Shown here piece after piece: positions 56,780-64,000 of a DNA stretch of 64,000 nucleotides. Under the pieces are notes generated by a model. The model saw only the letters and a program-made list of their open reading frames with translations. It ran no database searches and was not told where the DNA came from. The stretch's first letter is position 1, and each line of letters begins with the position of its first letter. The DNA is from Marinococcus halotolerans DSM 16375 (GTDB taxonomy: Bacteria; Bacillota; Bacilli; Bacillales; Marinococcaceae), in assembly GCF_000420725.1 (NCBI RefSeq), contig NZ_ATVM01000006.1:1-64000 (forward strand). Reading direction: 5' to 3'. The translations under genes were made by a program, and so were the position numbers.

Positions 56780-57154
56780 ATGGGATTGTTTGATGCACTG
56801 ATGGGAAACGCCTCTGAAGCGGATTCGAAAAAGGTAGAGGAAGAGCTGCGGGAGTGGTTAACGGCAGGTGAACAGGTCGAAAGTGCTTTTAAACTGTACC
56901 GGGATTTAATGGTATTTACAAACAAGCGTCTGATTATGATCGACAAGCAGGGAGTTACCGGGAAAAAGGTGGAATACTACACTGTTCCGTACCGGAGTAT
57001 TACCCATTACAGTGTAGAAACCGCTGGCACGTTTGATTTGGACAGCGAATTAAAAATATGGGTGGGCAGCACTGCAGAGCCTGTATCCAAGACCTTCCGA
57101 AACGATGACAATATTTTTGACGTTCAGCGTGCACTGAGCAAGTATGTGCTGTAG
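56780..57154 (+). CDS. Bacterial PH-domain protein (YvbH-like)
   Basis: This 124-residue protein has a single bacterial pleckstrin-homology domain: GEQVESAFKLYRDLMVFTNKRLIMIDKQGVTGKKVEYYTVPYRSITHYSVETAGTFDLD, ending in the helix IFDVQRALSKYVL. It is soluble. The family function is unknown. AAAAGGAG precedes the ATG, and a strong terminator follows. Confidence 0.85.
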   Translation: MGLFDALMGNASEADSKKVEEELREWLTAGEQVESAFKLYRDLMVFTNKRLIMIDKQGVTGKKVEYYTVPYRSITHYSVETAGTFDLDSELKIWVGSTAEPVSKTFRNDDNIFDVQRALSKYVL

Positions 57155-57192
57155 AAAGTTCCGGGGAGCGAATGAAGCTCCCCGGAACTTTT
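57155..57192 (+). terminator. Intrinsic terminator after the PH-domain gene
   Basis: A perfect 15-bp stem (57155-57169 and 57177-57191, AAAGTTCCGGGGAGC) has a 7-base loop and is followed by T. Confidence 0.85.
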
Positions 57193-57255
57193 AGTGCAGT
57201 GGAATTTTTCACAGTAATTGTTCATTTAAATATAGTCGTGAAGGAGCTTCATATC

Positions 57256-57284
57256 TTTCTTATTCTGAAAATGAGAATAAGAAA
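57256..57284. promoter_or_regulatory. Perfect 11-bp inverted repeat upstream of dctP
   Basis: TTTCTTATTCT (57256-57266) is the exact reverse complement of AGAATAAGAAA (57274-57284), with a 7-base centre. The stretch ATGAGAATAA (57271-57280) recurs at 61492-61501 before the dehydrogenase operon. It is a likely regulator binding site. Confidence 0.6.
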
Positions 57285-57303
57285 CTTGATTTGAGAAGAA
57301 AAA

Positions 57304-57317
57304 TGTAAGCGCTTCGA
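57304..57317 (+). promoter_or_regulatory. Imperfect cre-like site upstream of dctP
   Basis: TGTAAGCGCTTCGA matches the cre consensus at all but two of the defined positions. It is placed 62 bp before dctP and 20 bp after the inverted repeat. Confidence 0.5.
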
Positions 57318-57378
57318 TTATGGTTTATGTAAGGTAGAAAGTTTAAATTGAATCGGAATATAAACAGGGGGGCATAAA

Positions 57379-58440
57379 ATGAAGAAATGGTGGATGAGTT
57401 CAATTGCGTTAGGCACGGTGTTAGTGGCAGGAGGATGCGGATTAAGCAGTGAAGAAAGCAGTGGTGGCGACAGTGATAGTGGAAGTGGAGGAAATGGAAA
57501 CGGAGACTCTTCCAGTGAAGACGCAGAATATGTAATTGAATTTGCACATGTGGTTAGTCCATCTACAGCGAAAGGGAAAGCAGCTGAGCATTTTGGCGAA
57601 TTGCTTGAAGAAGAGACTGATGGAAGAATGGCGGTAGAAATACACCCCGATTCTCAACTAGGCAGCGATCGGGAAATAATCGAACAGATGCAGTCTGGCA
57701 CTTTACAGATGAATGCCCCATTCACAGGTGTTTTACCTTCCTTCGCACCAGAATTTCAAGTCTTTGATTTACCATACTTATTTTCAGATAGGGAAGATGC
57801 AAAAGCGCAAGTGAACGGAGAATTAGCAGACAAACTAAACGAGTCTCTGCAGGAAGCAGATTTAAGGGCTCTTGGCTACTGGGACGGTGGGTTCAAACAT
57901 TTTACGAACTCAAGGCGGCCGATTGAAAGTTTGGAAGATATGGATGGGCTGTCTATGAGGGTCTCTCAGAGTCCTCTCCTGGAATCGCAGTTTGAAGCCT
58001 GGGGAGCCGGCGGTACTTCGGTAGACTTTTCTGAATTATATCCAGCACTGCAACAGGGCACAGTGGATGGGCAGGAAAATCCGTTATCAAATATTGTTTC
58101 ACAAAAATTTTATGAAGTGCAGGACTACATGACTTATAGTTCACATGGTTATATGAGCTATCCGCTCTTAATCAGCGAACAATATTTCCAGGAACTTCCT
58201 GACGATTTACAGACAACAGTAGAGGAAGTTGCCCAAGAAACTACCGAATGGCAGTGGGAACAGTCACAAAAGTTAGAGGAAGAATACAGCCAAACATTAG
58301 AAGAAGCTGACATTGAAATTTCAGAATTAACAGATGAAGAGAAAGAAGAATTCATTGACGCAAGTGAAGGCGTTTATGATGAATACGCGGAAACAGTAGA
58401 AGGCGGCGAAGAGATATTAGATGCGGTGGAAGGCCAATAG
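57379..58440 (+). CDS. dctP: TRAP transporter substrate-binding lipoprotein DctP
   Basis: This 353-residue protein has a lipoprotein signal with lipobox VAGGC (C20), a Gly/Ser/Asp-rich linker, and the DctP fold: FAHVVSPSTAKGKAAEHFGELLEEET, LGSDREIIEQMQSGTLQM, and DGLSMRVSQSPLLESQFEAWGA where the Arg contacts the carboxylate of the ligand. Next comes YPALQQGTVDGQENPLSNI. It captures an organic acid, often a sugar acid, outside the membrane. GGGGGG precedes the ATG. A terminator separates it from dctQ, so it may be made in excess. Confidence 0.9.
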   Translation: MKKWWMSSIALGTVLVAGGCGLSSEESSGGDSDSGSGGNGNGDSSSEDAEYVIEFAHVVSPSTAKGKAAEHFGELLEEETDGRMAVEIHPDSQLGSDREIIEQMQSGTLQMNAPFTGVLPSFAPEFQVFDLPYLFSDREDAKAQVNGELADKLNESLQEADLRALGYWDGGFKHFTNSRRPIESLEDMDGLSMRVSQSPLLESQFEAWGAGGTSVDFSELYPALQQGTVDGQENPLSNIVSQKFYEVQDYMTYSSHGYMSYPLLISEQYFQELPDDLQTTVEEVAQETTEWQWEQSQKLEEEYSQTLEEADIEISELTDEEKEEFIDASEGVYDEYAETVEGGEEILDAVEGQ

Positions 58441-58470
58441 AAGGGGAGGGGAGCCCAGCCTCTCCTTTTT
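58441..58470 (+). terminator. Intercistronic terminator between dctP and dctQ
   Basis: AAGGGGAGG (58441-58449) pairs with CCTCTCCTT (58459-58467) with one G-T pair, followed by T residues. It probably lowers dctQM relative to dctP. Confidence 0.65.
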
Positions 58471-58506
58471 AATCATACTAAAGTCAAATGCGAGGGTGGG
58501 CGATCC

Positions 58507-59023
58507 ATGAATAAACTTAACAAAGTTCTCAATCATTTAGAAGAATACTTTGGCTTTTTTTTCACTTTTAACAGCAACTGCTCTTATTTTTATTCAGGTG
58601 GTGATGCGCTATGTGTTTAATTATTCAATCATGTGGTCAGAGGAAATGGCGAGATATTTAATTATTTGGTTTATTTTTGTGGGAAGCAGTATGGCTGTGC
58701 GTGAGAGAGCACATGCCAAAGTAGATGTATTAACTTCCTATGTGCCATTCCGGGCAAAAAAGATTTTAGAGATCACGGCTTCACTGACGGCTATCTTTTT
58801 CTGTATATTAATTTTAATTTCGGGTGTGCAAACTATACAAAATGTAATACAATTCTCGAACCTTACTCCAGCCCTTCAGATTCCAATGTACATTCCTTAC
58901 TTAGCGATCCCGGTCGGGGCTTCTTTAATGATTATTAGGTTTTCTCAGAACATATGGGCAGACGGCAATCGTTTGCATAAAGGATGGACAAATGTCGAAC
59001 AGAGGCAGGAGGATGCGAAATGA
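58507..59023 (+). CDS. dctQ: TRAP transporter small permease DctQ, with a frameshift in a T8 tract
   Basis: The natural start is ATG 58507 with GAGGGTGG before it, reading MNKLNKVLNHLEEYFGF. At eight consecutive T (58555-58562) the frame must shift by one base to continue FFSLLTATALIFIQVVMRYVFNYSIMWSEEMARY, the DctQ signature. The full frame is therefore open only from TTG 58550, which has no ribosome binding site. The 3' part (four helices, to 59023) is intact, and its TGA overlaps dctM's ATG. The shift may be a sequencing error, a real mutation, or corrected by transcriptional slippage on the T tract. Without DctQ the transporter would not work. Confidence 0.8.
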
Positions 59024-60288
59024 TCGGTGTAATTATCTTTGTATTTCTCTTGCTCCTTAGTACACCAATTGCTGCAGCATTAGGATTAACAAGCATTTAC
59101 GCCATTCTTGATTCTGGTAATTCCCTTGATAATGTAGCCAGGAATATGTTCGCTGGCCTGGACTCATTTACATTAATGGCTATTCCTTTCTTTATCTTTG
59201 CCGGTGACCTGATGTTATCAGGAGGCACCTCAAAACGCCTTATTAATATGGCTAGAAAAATTGTGGGCTGGACCACTGGAGGGCTGCCGATTGCTGGTGT
59301 AATTTCTTCGATGTTTTTTGCTGCTCTTTCTGGCTCCAGCCCAGCTACAGTGGCTGCAGTCGGAGGAATTATGATTCCTTCTCTAAAAGAAGCAAACTAT
59401 TCTACAAAATTTGCAGTAGGGTTAATTTGTGCAGCAGGTTCGCTTGGAATTATCATACCGCCAAGCATTACGCTTCTTGTGTATGGTGTAATAGCTGAGG
59501 TATCGATCAGTGAATTATTTATTGCCGGAGTTATACCGGGGATTTTTATTGGACTTGTATTAATTGTTGTCAGCTTTATTATTGCCAAATACCAGGGCCA
59601 TGTGCCAGATGAGCGTGCCCCATTCAAAGAAGTGGCAAAAGCTTCGATAGATGCTTTCTGGGGACTTATTATGCCTATCATCGTATTGGGAGGCATATAC
59701 TTTGGAGTTTTCACGCCTACCGAAGCGGCTGCAGTGGCAATTGTATACAGTATGGCCATAGGGTTTTTTGTTTACCGGGAACTTAATATTCGCGTATTGT
59801 TTCAAGTTACAAAACGTTCGGTTATTACTGCTTCAATGGTAATGTTGGTAATCGCAAGCGCTCAAGTTTTCAGCTGGTATCTGACAATAGAGCAAATTCC
59901 TAACCAAATCGCAAGCCAGGCACTTAACTTTGCTTCAAACCCCATTATGCTTATGTTAATTATTATTGCTGTACTGTTAATCATAGGCATGTTTATGGAT
60001 CCCAGTGCAGCTGTACTTATAATGGCTCCGCTCTTTCTTCCGATTGTGATGGAGCTGGGTGTGGACCCCGTCCACTTTGGCATTATAATGATCGTTAATC
60101 TAGCGATCGGCATGCTTACGCCGCCGTTTGGCTTAAATTTATTCGTGGCAGCCGGGGTAGGGAAGACGCCGCTTACCACTGTTATAAATGGGACGCTGCC
60201 TTTTATATTAGTAATGATAATAGCGTTACTTGTAATTACCTTTACGCCGGGAATGTCAACATATTTACCTTCATTTTTGTATGATTGA
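59020..60288 (+). CDS. dctM: TRAP transporter large permease DctM
   Basis: This 422-residue protein has about 12 transmembrane segments and the DctM pattern: FVFLLLLSTPIAAALGLTSIY, AIPFFIFAGDLMLSGGTSKRL, ALSGSSPATVAAVGGIMIPSL, GSLGIIIPPSITLLVYG, FTPTEAAAVAIVYS and the late FGIIMIVNLAIGMLTPPFGLNLFVA. It forms the sodium-driven import channel. ATG at 59020 with AGGAGG upstream is preferred over a longer frame. It starts in an ATGA overlap with dctQ. Confidence 0.93.
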   Translation: MIGVIIFVFLLLLSTPIAAALGLTSIYAILDSGNSLDNVARNMFAGLDSFTLMAIPFFIFAGDLMLSGGTSKRLINMARKIVGWTTGGLPIAGVISSMFFAALSGSSPATVAAVGGIMIPSLKEANYSTKFAVGLICAAGSLGIIIPPSITLLVYGVIAEVSISELFIAGVIPGIFIGLVLIVVSFIIAKYQGHVPDERAPFKEVAKASIDAFWGLIMPIIVLGGIYFGVFTPTEAAAVAIVYSMAIGFFVYRELNIRVLFQVTKRSVITASMVMLVIASAQVFSWYLTIEQIPNQIASQALNFASNPIMLMLIIIAVLLIIGMFMDPSAAVLIMAPLFLPIVMELGVDPVHFGIIMIVNLAIGMLTPPFGLNLFVAAGVGKTPLTTVINGTLPFILVMIIALLVITFTPGMSTYLPSFLYD

Positions 60289-60649
60289 ATATAAAAATTT
60301 AAGGAAAAATAATTTCTACACTCTGGTTGTTAGATTTAATCTAGCAGCCAGGGTGTATTTTAATATTCGAAATTATACGTATGGTTTTCGCAAATTTCAG
60401 ATATAAGCTCTTGTGAGTTCTTTATAACAAATCATAATCGGGATTTAGAAACCTCTATTATAGTTAACCTTCTTCTATTTTGATAAATCCACAGCCCAAT
60501 TACCATTATAGAAGAGGCAAATTAAATAGTTAAATTCAAAGTTCGAACTAAAGAAAGCTGAATAAGTCATGGTTTGAAGCATTATGATATGATAAAAGTG
60601 AGTAGGTGAAAATGTTATTCCTTAATTACTTTATAGGACGGGGATAAGT
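60289..60649 (+). other. Intergenic region before the AraC regulator gene
   Basis: These 361 bp contain a long terminator at 60317-60360 and otherwise AT-rich sequence. A weak GAATAAG (part of the dctP repeat motif) occurs near 60570, and a TATGAT near 60589 could be a -10 box. No gene was found. Confidence 0.6.
60317..60360 (+). terminator. Intrinsic terminator after dctM
   Basis: An 18-bp imperfect stem (60317-60334 and 60340-60357, TACACTCTGG pairing with CCAGGGTGTA) is followed by TTT. Confidence 0.85.
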
Positions 60650-61471
60650 GTGCAAAACGGAAACAAAGATGTGGTAATTTCGTTATACGAAAGTAAGCAT
60701 AAAGAAAAAGACACGGTCGCTACCCACGCCCATGAAACGTATCAGCTGTTATACGTACTTGATGGTGACGGAGCCTGCGAGCTCGACGAACATGTATATG
60801 ATATTACAGCAGATTCTTTTCTTATTGTGCCTCCACAGACCAGGCACTCGATTCGGGCGGATTCACATATGACAGTGTTGGTACTCGAATTCGATGCCGG
60901 GAAACTGAGTCAGGACGTGCAAACACAGCTGATCCCAAACGTTTTCGGCAAGGCCCGTGTGCAGTTTTTCAGTGCTTTTGACAGCAGTGAACTTCGACAG
61001 ATTTTGAGAAAAATGCTTTACGAGCAGTCACACGGTGATCAGCTTTGGCAAATGGCTCTTAAGATTCATATTGCTGAACTCCTTTGCACGCTTGCCCGCT
61101 CAAACCAGGAAATCGGGCCGGGAGACACAAACAAATTACGGGTTGATCGTCTCCGTCAGTATATCGAGACTCGTTATTACGATATTGAAAGTGCAGAGGA
61201 TATTGCTGTACGTATGGGTATGAGTAAGCGGTACATGCAGACAATTTTCAAAGAATACTACGAGCGTACGCCAATGCAGTATTTGACTGAGGTTCGTCTT
61301 GGGCTCGTCAAACAGCTGCTGGTAGAAAGCGATAAAGATATCGTCTCCATTTGCTTTGAGGTAGGGTTCGAATCACTGTCCACGTTTTACCGTTTGTTTA
61401 AAAAAAACTTTGGGGTGCCGCCAAATATGTATCGGACGACACAGAAGCACCGGGATAAGAATTTAGGATGA
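60650..61471 (+). CDS. AraC-family transcriptional regulator
   Basis: This 273-residue protein has an N-terminal cupin sensor domain (HAHETYQLLYVLDGDGACEL, SFLIVPPQTRHSIRA) and a C-terminal AraC DNA-binding domain with two helix-turn-helix units (about 168-265). SAEDIAVRMGMSKRYMQTIFKEYYERTP and DIVSICFEVGFESLSTFYRLFKKNFGVPPNMYR are the two motifs. The cupin probably binds the transported sugar or acid. It starts at GTG with AGGACGGGGAT upstream. Its place between the TRAP genes and the catabolic operon suggests it controls both. Confidence 0.92.
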   Translation: MQNGNKDVVISLYESKHKEKDTVATHAHETYQLLYVLDGDGACELDEHVYDITADSFLIVPPQTRHSIRADSHMTVLVLEFDAGKLSQDVQTQLIPNVFGKARVQFFSAFDSSELRQILRKMLYEQSHGDQLWQMALKIHIAELLCTLARSNQEIGPGDTNKLRVDRLRQYIETRYYDIESAEDIAVRMGMSKRYMQTIFKEYYERTPMQYLTEVRLGLVKQLLVESDKDIVSICFEVGFESLSTFYRLFKKNFGVPPNMYRTTQKHRDKNLG

Positions 61472-61580
61472 ACACTAAATCACTTCCGAATATGAGAATA
61501 AACGACTGTAACTAATAAGACAGCGCATACATTTCTCTTTAGACTTGGTAGTAATCAGTTTAGAGAGGAGCAGGATAAAT

Positions 61581-62732
61581 ATGGCAGAACATACTATTGG
61601 AATTATTATGAATGGGGTAACTGGAAGAATGGGCACGAGGCAGCACCTGATCCGGTCTATTGCAGCTATCCGTGCACAGGGAGGCGTCGAGATCGACAAG
61701 GGCGAATACATTATGCCGGATCCTGTTTTAGTAGGCAGAAACGAAGAAAAATTGAAAGCGCTTGCCGAAGAGCATGATATTGCACGTTGGACGACCAGCC
61801 TGGATGAAGCTCTCGCAGACGAACATAATGTTATTTATTTTGATTCCCAGACGACATCAAGACGTGCTGAAGGTATTAAACGGGCAATAGAAGCCGGCAA
61901 GCACATCTATTGCGAAAAGCCGACAGCCACTTCTATGGAAGGAGCGCTTGAATTAGCCCGTCTGGCTAAAGAGGCTGGGGTTAAAAACGGGGTCGTGCAG
62001 GACAAGCTTTTTCTGCCTGGTGTGTTAAAGCTGAAAAGGCTGATCGATTCTGGATTTTTCGGGGAAATACTCTCGGTTCGAATGGAGTTCGGCTATTGGG
62101 TATTTGAAGGCGGGTGGCAGGAGTCCCAGCGCCCGTCCTGGAACTACAAAAAAGAAGAAGACGGCGGTATCGTGGTGGATATGTTCCCGCACTGGCGTTA
62201 TGTGCTTGATGAATTATTCGGCTCGGTACAATCGGTGTCTGCTTCGGTGAAAACGCATATTCCAGAGCGTGTGGATGAAGAAGGCAATACGTATAAAGCA
62301 ACGGCGGATGACGCTGCCTACGCAACGATGGAGCTTGCAGGGGGTATTACGGCGCAGATTAACTCCTCCTGGGCGGTACGGGTGGACCGCGATGACCTGC
62401 TGACGATCCAGGTGGACGGGACCGAAGGCAGTGCTGTAGCCGGACTTAGAAACTGCAAGACCCAGCACCGGGTGAATACGCCAAAGCCTGTATGGAACCC
62501 GGACCTTGAAAACACGATTGACTTTCAGAGCCAATGGGAAGAAGTGCCGGACAATCAGCTGTTTGAAAATGCATTCAAAATCCAGTGGGAAATGTTTTTA
62601 AAGCACGTACATCAGGATGAAGCTTTTCCGTGGGATCTGCTCGAAGGGGCAAAAGGCATGCAGCTGGCTGATCTTGGGCTGCAGTCATCCCAAGAACGCC
62701 GCTGGCTCGACGTGCCGGAACTGAATATATAA
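61581..62732 (+). CDS. Gfo/Idh/MocA-family oxidoreductase
   Basis: This 383-residue protein has an N-terminal Rossmann domain (GIIMNGVTGRMGTRQHLIRSI) and the family motif GKHIYCEKPTATS with the conserved Lys. The C-terminal alpha/beta domain contains GGIVVDMFPHWRYVLDELFG, where the His is placed for catalysis. Members oxidise sugars or inositols with NAD(P). AGGAGCAGG lies before ATG 61581; the frame is open from 61545. It is first in an operon with DUF993 and an isomerase; a copy of a dctP repeat half lies upstream. Confidence 0.9.
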   Translation: MAEHTIGIIMNGVTGRMGTRQHLIRSIAAIRAQGGVEIDKGEYIMPDPVLVGRNEEKLKALAEEHDIARWTTSLDEALADEHNVIYFDSQTTSRRAEGIKRAIEAGKHIYCEKPTATSMEGALELARLAKEAGVKNGVVQDKLFLPGVLKLKRLIDSGFFGEILSVRMEFGYWVFEGGWQESQRPSWNYKKEEDGGIVVDMFPHWRYVLDELFGSVQSVSASVKTHIPERVDEEGNTYKATADDAAYATMELAGGITAQINSSWAVRVDRDDLLTIQVDGTEGSAVAGLRNCKTQHRVNTPKPVWNPDLENTIDFQSQWEEVPDNQLFENAFKIQWEMFLKHVHQDEAFPWDLLEGAKGMQLADLGLQSSQERRWLDVPELNI

Positions 62733-62745
62733 GGAGGGGCAGCTG

Positions 62746-63930
62746 ATGACAAACTATATTTATTTACCGAAGGCAGACGGAAGCACCTACCGGTATGAAT
62801 TGACGCAGACAGAATCTCTGCCGGCTCCTTCGAAAAGCGAGTTCACCTCGAGGGTAGCTTATTCTGCCGTTCATGTGACAGCGGACCCATTTGGCAGCAG
62901 TGATCCGGTCCGCAGTCCGGCTATTGACTGGGACAAAACGATGGAGTACCGCCATTACCTGTGGTCTCTCGGCCTATCGGTGGCAGAGGCGATGGACACC
63001 GCCCAGAGAGGTATGGGGCTGGTCTGGGAGGATGCGAAAGAACTAATTACCCGTTCGGTAAAGGAAGCCAAAAGCGTGGGCGGCAACATTGCCAGCGGCG
63101 CCGGAACTGATCATCTGGTGCCCGGTCCGGACGTGACCATTGACGACGTTGTGCAGGCGTACGAAGAGCAGTGCTCCTTCGTGGAGCAGGCCGGAAGTAA
63201 AATCATTATGATGGCAAGCCGGGCCCTTGCCAAAGCGGCCTCATCTGCGGAGGATTACGAATACGTGTACGGTAAAATTCTGAACCAGGTGAAGGAACCG
63301 GTAATACTGCACTGGCTCGGAGATATGTTTGATCCGAATCTTGCCGGCTACTGGGGCTCAGACGACGTCGATGAGGCGATGGAGGTGTGCCTGCGAGTAC
63401 TTCACACACATGCCGGTAAAATTGAAGGCATCAAAATTTCGCTTCTGGATGAGCAGAAAGAAATTGAGATGCGGCGGAGGCTTCCGGAAAACGTTAGAAT
63501 GTATACTGGTGATGATTTTAATTATCCCAGCCTGATTGAAGGAGACGAGGAGGGCTACAGCCATGCGCTTCTGGGTATTTTCGATGCGATTGCCCCGGCA
63601 GCTGCCGCTGGCTTAAAAGAACTGGATGCGGGCAATATGCAGAAGTACCATGAGATTATGGATCCGACAGTTCCGCTTGCCCGTCACATTTTTCAGCAGC
63701 CGACGTTTGCGTATAAAACCGGTGTGGTGTTTTTAGCTTATTTGAACGGCCATCAGCCGCATTTCCGTATGATTGCCGGGGCAGAAAGCGCCCGGTCCGT
63801 GCTGCATTTCAGTGAATTATTCCGGCTGGCCGATGAAGCCAGAGTCTTCCGGGATCCGGAGCTTGCTGCAGCGCGCATGAAGCCAATGCTTGAACTCGCC
63901 GGCCTGCAGGCAAAGGAGGTTTATAAATAA
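62746..63930 (+). CDS. DUF993 family protein (dihydrodipicolinate-synthase-like barrel)
   Basis: This 394-residue protein matches DUF993, a group related to the dihydrodipicolinate synthase/aldolase barrel: SRVAYSAVHVTADPF, AIDWDKTMEYRHYLWSLGLSVAEAMDTAQRGMGL, GAGTDHLVPG, VILHWLGDMFDP, KIEGIKISLLD with a candidate Schiff-base Lys, and MYTGDDFNYPSLIEGD. The reaction is not known, though aldolase or hydratase chemistry on a keto-sugar is plausible. AAGGAGG lies before the ATG. It is 13 bp after the dehydrogenase gene and overlaps the next gene by one base. Confidence 0.88.
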   Translation: MTNYIYLPKADGSTYRYELTQTESLPAPSKSEFTSRVAYSAVHVTADPFGSSDPVRSPAIDWDKTMEYRHYLWSLGLSVAEAMDTAQRGMGLVWEDAKELITRSVKEAKSVGGNIASGAGTDHLVPGPDVTIDDVVQAYEEQCSFVEQAGSKIIMMASRALAKAASSAEDYEYVYGKILNQVKEPVILHWLGDMFDPNLAGYWGSDDVDEAMEVCLRVLHTHAGKIEGIKISLLDEQKEIEMRRRLPENVRMYTGDDFNYPSLIEGDEEGYSHALLGIFDAIAPAAAAGLKELDAGNMQKYHEIMDPTVPLARHIFQQPTFAYKTGVVFLAYLNGHQPHFRMIAGAESARSVLHFSELFRLADEARVFRDPELAAARMKPMLELAGLQAKEVYK

Positions 63931-64000
63931 TGGCTTCTCCTGATATGAATCTTCTGAGCCTGAATCAGATCACCACCGAAAACTGGTCTCTGAAGGAGGC
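63930..64000 (+). CDS. Sugar-phosphate isomerase/epimerase-like protein, 5' part only
   Basis: The frame starts at ATG 63930 (TAATG overlap with DUF993; AAAGGAGG upstream) and reads MASPDMNLLSLNQITTENW, then SLKEA, running off the window. This opening is typical of xylose-isomerase-like (AP endonuclease 2) barrel proteins that accompany Gfo/Idh/MocA dehydrogenases. Only 23 codons are visible, so the assignment rests on this start and the operon context. Confidence 0.6.
   Translation, partial: MASPDMNLLSLNQITTENWSLKE

Noticed and set aside
58550-59023. dctQ starting at TTG 58550
   Set aside because: There is no ribosome binding site there and the conserved N-terminus lies upstream in another frame. 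A frameshift at the T8 tract explains it better.
1-64000. CRISPR arrays, tRNA or rRNA genes, prophage modules
   Set aside because: Reading both strands showed no regularly spaced repeats, no rRNA-like stretches, no recognisable tRNA cloverleaf and no phage structural genes.

Overview
The window looks like chromosome from a Gram-positive Bacillaceae bacterium, probably a halophilic or alkaliphilic one. The evidence is strong AGGAGG-type ribosome binding sites, frequent GTG/TTG starts, Bacillus-type families (CsaA, YrhK, YtxH-like, FabHB-type FabH, CsbB/GtcA/YfhO, CwlK, PBP3-like lipoprotein), CcpA-type cre sites, and very acidic exported proteins (for example the PBP at 48766-50757 and the polysaccharide lyase at 13119-15608). 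Genus is inference only. No rRNA, tRNA, CRISPR array or prophage was seen.

Layout. 1-329: end of an IS3-type insertion sequence, with the OrfA start under a long fold-back hairpin. 364-12954: metabolic genes, including a phosphodiesterase, an atypical disulfide reductase, transporters, an arylamine N-acetyltransferase, the futalosine menaquinone pair mqnB-mqnD, an S66 peptidase, flavin enzymes and a short homoserine dehydrogenase. 13119-20671: a secreted rhamnogalacturonan-lyase-like protein under a cre site, a tartrate/D-malate dehydrogenase, two secreted peptidoglycan-binding proteins (the first with a structured 5' leader), an aldo/keto reductase and a stress-type membrane protein with a sigma-B-like promoter. 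20725-24942: a class II aldolase and tautomerase with promoter, palindromic operator and cre, then glcD-glcF behind an internal terminator and a second promoter.

25048-33892: an isoprenylcysteine-methyltransferase-like protein next to a CrtN/CrtP-type carotenoid enzyme, FabH, a short-chain dehydrogenase, tandem epoxide-hydrolase-like proteins, a DrrAB-type ABC exporter and an esterase. 33943-41492: a PRISE-type reductase, CwlK-like endopeptidase, ROK fructokinase, spermidine-synthase-like protein, and a compact csbB-gtcA-yfhO operon for teichoic acid glycosylation. 41588-51900: small membrane proteins, dehydrogenases, hydrolases, CsaA, YrhK, a PBP3-like transpeptidase, VanZ and DoxX. 52290-53123: a fluoride riboswitch followed by two crcB/fluC genes. 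53160-57154: an MFS permease, a NatAB-type ABC exporter and a PH-domain protein.

57256-64000 is the most system-like region: a TRAP transporter (dctP, a frameshifted dctQ, dctM), an AraC regulator, and a Gfo/Idh/MocA dehydrogenase, DUF993 and sugar-phosphate-isomerase operon running off the window. A perfect 11-bp inverted repeat precedes dctP, and 10 bp of one arm recurs before the dehydrogenase operon. This looks like a co-regulated sugar or sugar-acid uptake and catabolism locus whose substrate cannot be named from sequence alone.
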